Shown here piece after piece: positions 17,146 through 17,840 of a stretch of DNA of 17,840 nt. The first letter of the stretch is position 1, and each line of letters begins with the position of its first letter. The DNA comes from Entamoeba invadens IP1 (Eukaryota > Evosea > Mastigamoebida > Endamoebidae). A program made the translations under genes and the position numbers. Where the stretch lies: assembly GCF_000330505.1 (NCBI RefSeq), contig NW_004443536.1, positions 388,430-406,269 on the forward strand, given 5' to 3'. Under the pieces are notes generated by a model. The model did not search any database and was not told the DNA's origin. It saw nothing but the letters and a program-made list of their open reading frames with translations.

Positions 17146-17467
17146 GAAAGTTGAAACACAAGAAGATAGACTATCTAAAAAGAAAAACATAAAGAATCGA
17201 ATACATGAATGAAATGAATAACGAGTGATAATAAAACAGTTATGACAATCATAATATTATATATTAATGAACAATCGGAATTATATTTTATGAATATATT
17301 GGCATAAAATATCTGTATAAGAACATAACAATCTTGATACAAAACAACTCAGATTCATAATATTTTAATAAACTTATAAAACACTCAAAATACGTGTTTT
17401 GCGCATGGGTTATATAATATATTGTAATATTTGTGTGTTCTAAAAATAGAACAACAAAACTTAAAAA

Positions 17468-17583
17468 GGTAGATTACCTGACGTTCCCATCTGTGTGAAC
17501 ATAATGGTACTAAACAGGCTCTAAGCATCTTTACTTCCGTGTTCAGATGGGAACGGGTGTATCCTACTTGATATGAACCTACC
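17468..17583 (-). rRNA. 5S rRNA, copy 5 (complete)
   Basis: Last complete copy in the window, followed by 257 bases of spacer up to the window edge. Confidence 0.92.
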
Positions 17584-17840
17584 GAAAGTTGAAACACAAG
17601 AAGATAGACTATCTAAAAAGAAAAACATAAAGAATCGAATACATGAATGAAATGAATAACGAGTGATAATAAAACAGTTATGACAATCATAATATTATAT
17701 ATTAATGAACAATCGGAATTATATTTTATGAATATATTGGCATAAAATATCTGTATAAGAACATAACAATCTTGATACAAAACAACTCAGATTCATAATA
17801 TTTTAATAAACTTATAAAACACTCAAAATACGTGTTTGCG

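Larger units (their letters stand above)
15342..17840. repeat. 438-bp tandem array, about 5.7 units, one 5S rRNA gene per unit
   Basis: The sequence repeats every 438 bases from 15342 to the window end, and by eye the units are identical. Each unit has a 116-base minus-strand 5S rRNA gene and about 322 bases of AT-rich spacer. The spacer has no tRNA cloverleaf and no convincing reading frame. The array starts inside a 5S gene. The last bases (CGTGTTTGCG) have one T fewer than the same place in other units (CGTGTTTTGCG). The array evidently continues beyond the window. Confidence 0.95.

Noticed and set aside
15633..17597. Five identical 70-residue minus-strand frames
   Set aside because: Each runs through a 5S rRNA gene on the same strand; they repeat only because the array repeats.
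15342..17840. CRISPR-like or satellite interpretation of the regular repeats
   Set aside because: The whole 438-bp unit repeats, with no short repeat plus unique spacer pattern, and a clear 5S rRNA gene explains the array.

Overview
The window looks like nuclear DNA of a compact, very AT-rich protist, most likely Entamoeba and perhaps the reptile species E. invadens. This is an inference from several signs: single-exon genes with AT-rich spacers, very short leaders, an initiator-like AAATTCA directly before one start codon, a 669-residue protein whose N-terminus resembles a large Entamoeba leucine-rich-repeat family, an ADP-ribosylglycohydrolase, and 5S rRNA in tandem arrays. The species call could not be tested by search.

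Layout. Positions 1-2189 (minus strand) hold the 5' end of a gene for a secreted, Cys-containing surface-type protein. It has no stop codon before the window edge and carries four copies of an unrecognised domain of about 151 residues. Positions 2190-5034 are extremely AT-rich and hold no gene I can support. At 5035-5107 is an intact tRNA-Lys(UUU) gene, followed at 5183-5253 by a decayed tRNA whose body is that of tRNA-Gly but whose anticodon now reads UUU. Three plus-strand protein genes follow: an LRR-like protein with an acidic tail (5467-7476), an SLC13/ArsB-type anion permease with an inserted TrkA_C module (8276-10615), and an ADP-ribosylglycohydrolase (11269-12516).

Positions 13194-14054 are an 861-bp DNA transposon relic. 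It has long terminal inverted repeats, a TA target duplication and the broken C-terminal part of a pogo-like DDE_1 transposase. After 1.3 kb of AT-rich DNA with a small duplication and a strong inverted repeat, a 438-bp tandem array starts at 15342 and runs to the window end. Each unit carries one minus-strand 5S rRNA gene and no tRNA gene; five copies are complete and one is cut at the array edge.

The protein genes do not form an obvious pathway. Each has its own promoter region, as is normal in this group. The most interesting points are the unterminated repeat-domain surface protein, the 5S array with its broken edge beside an inverted repeat, the tRNA-Gly relic with a Lys-type anticodon, and the transposon relic. 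I found no clear evidence of a wholly new multi-gene system.
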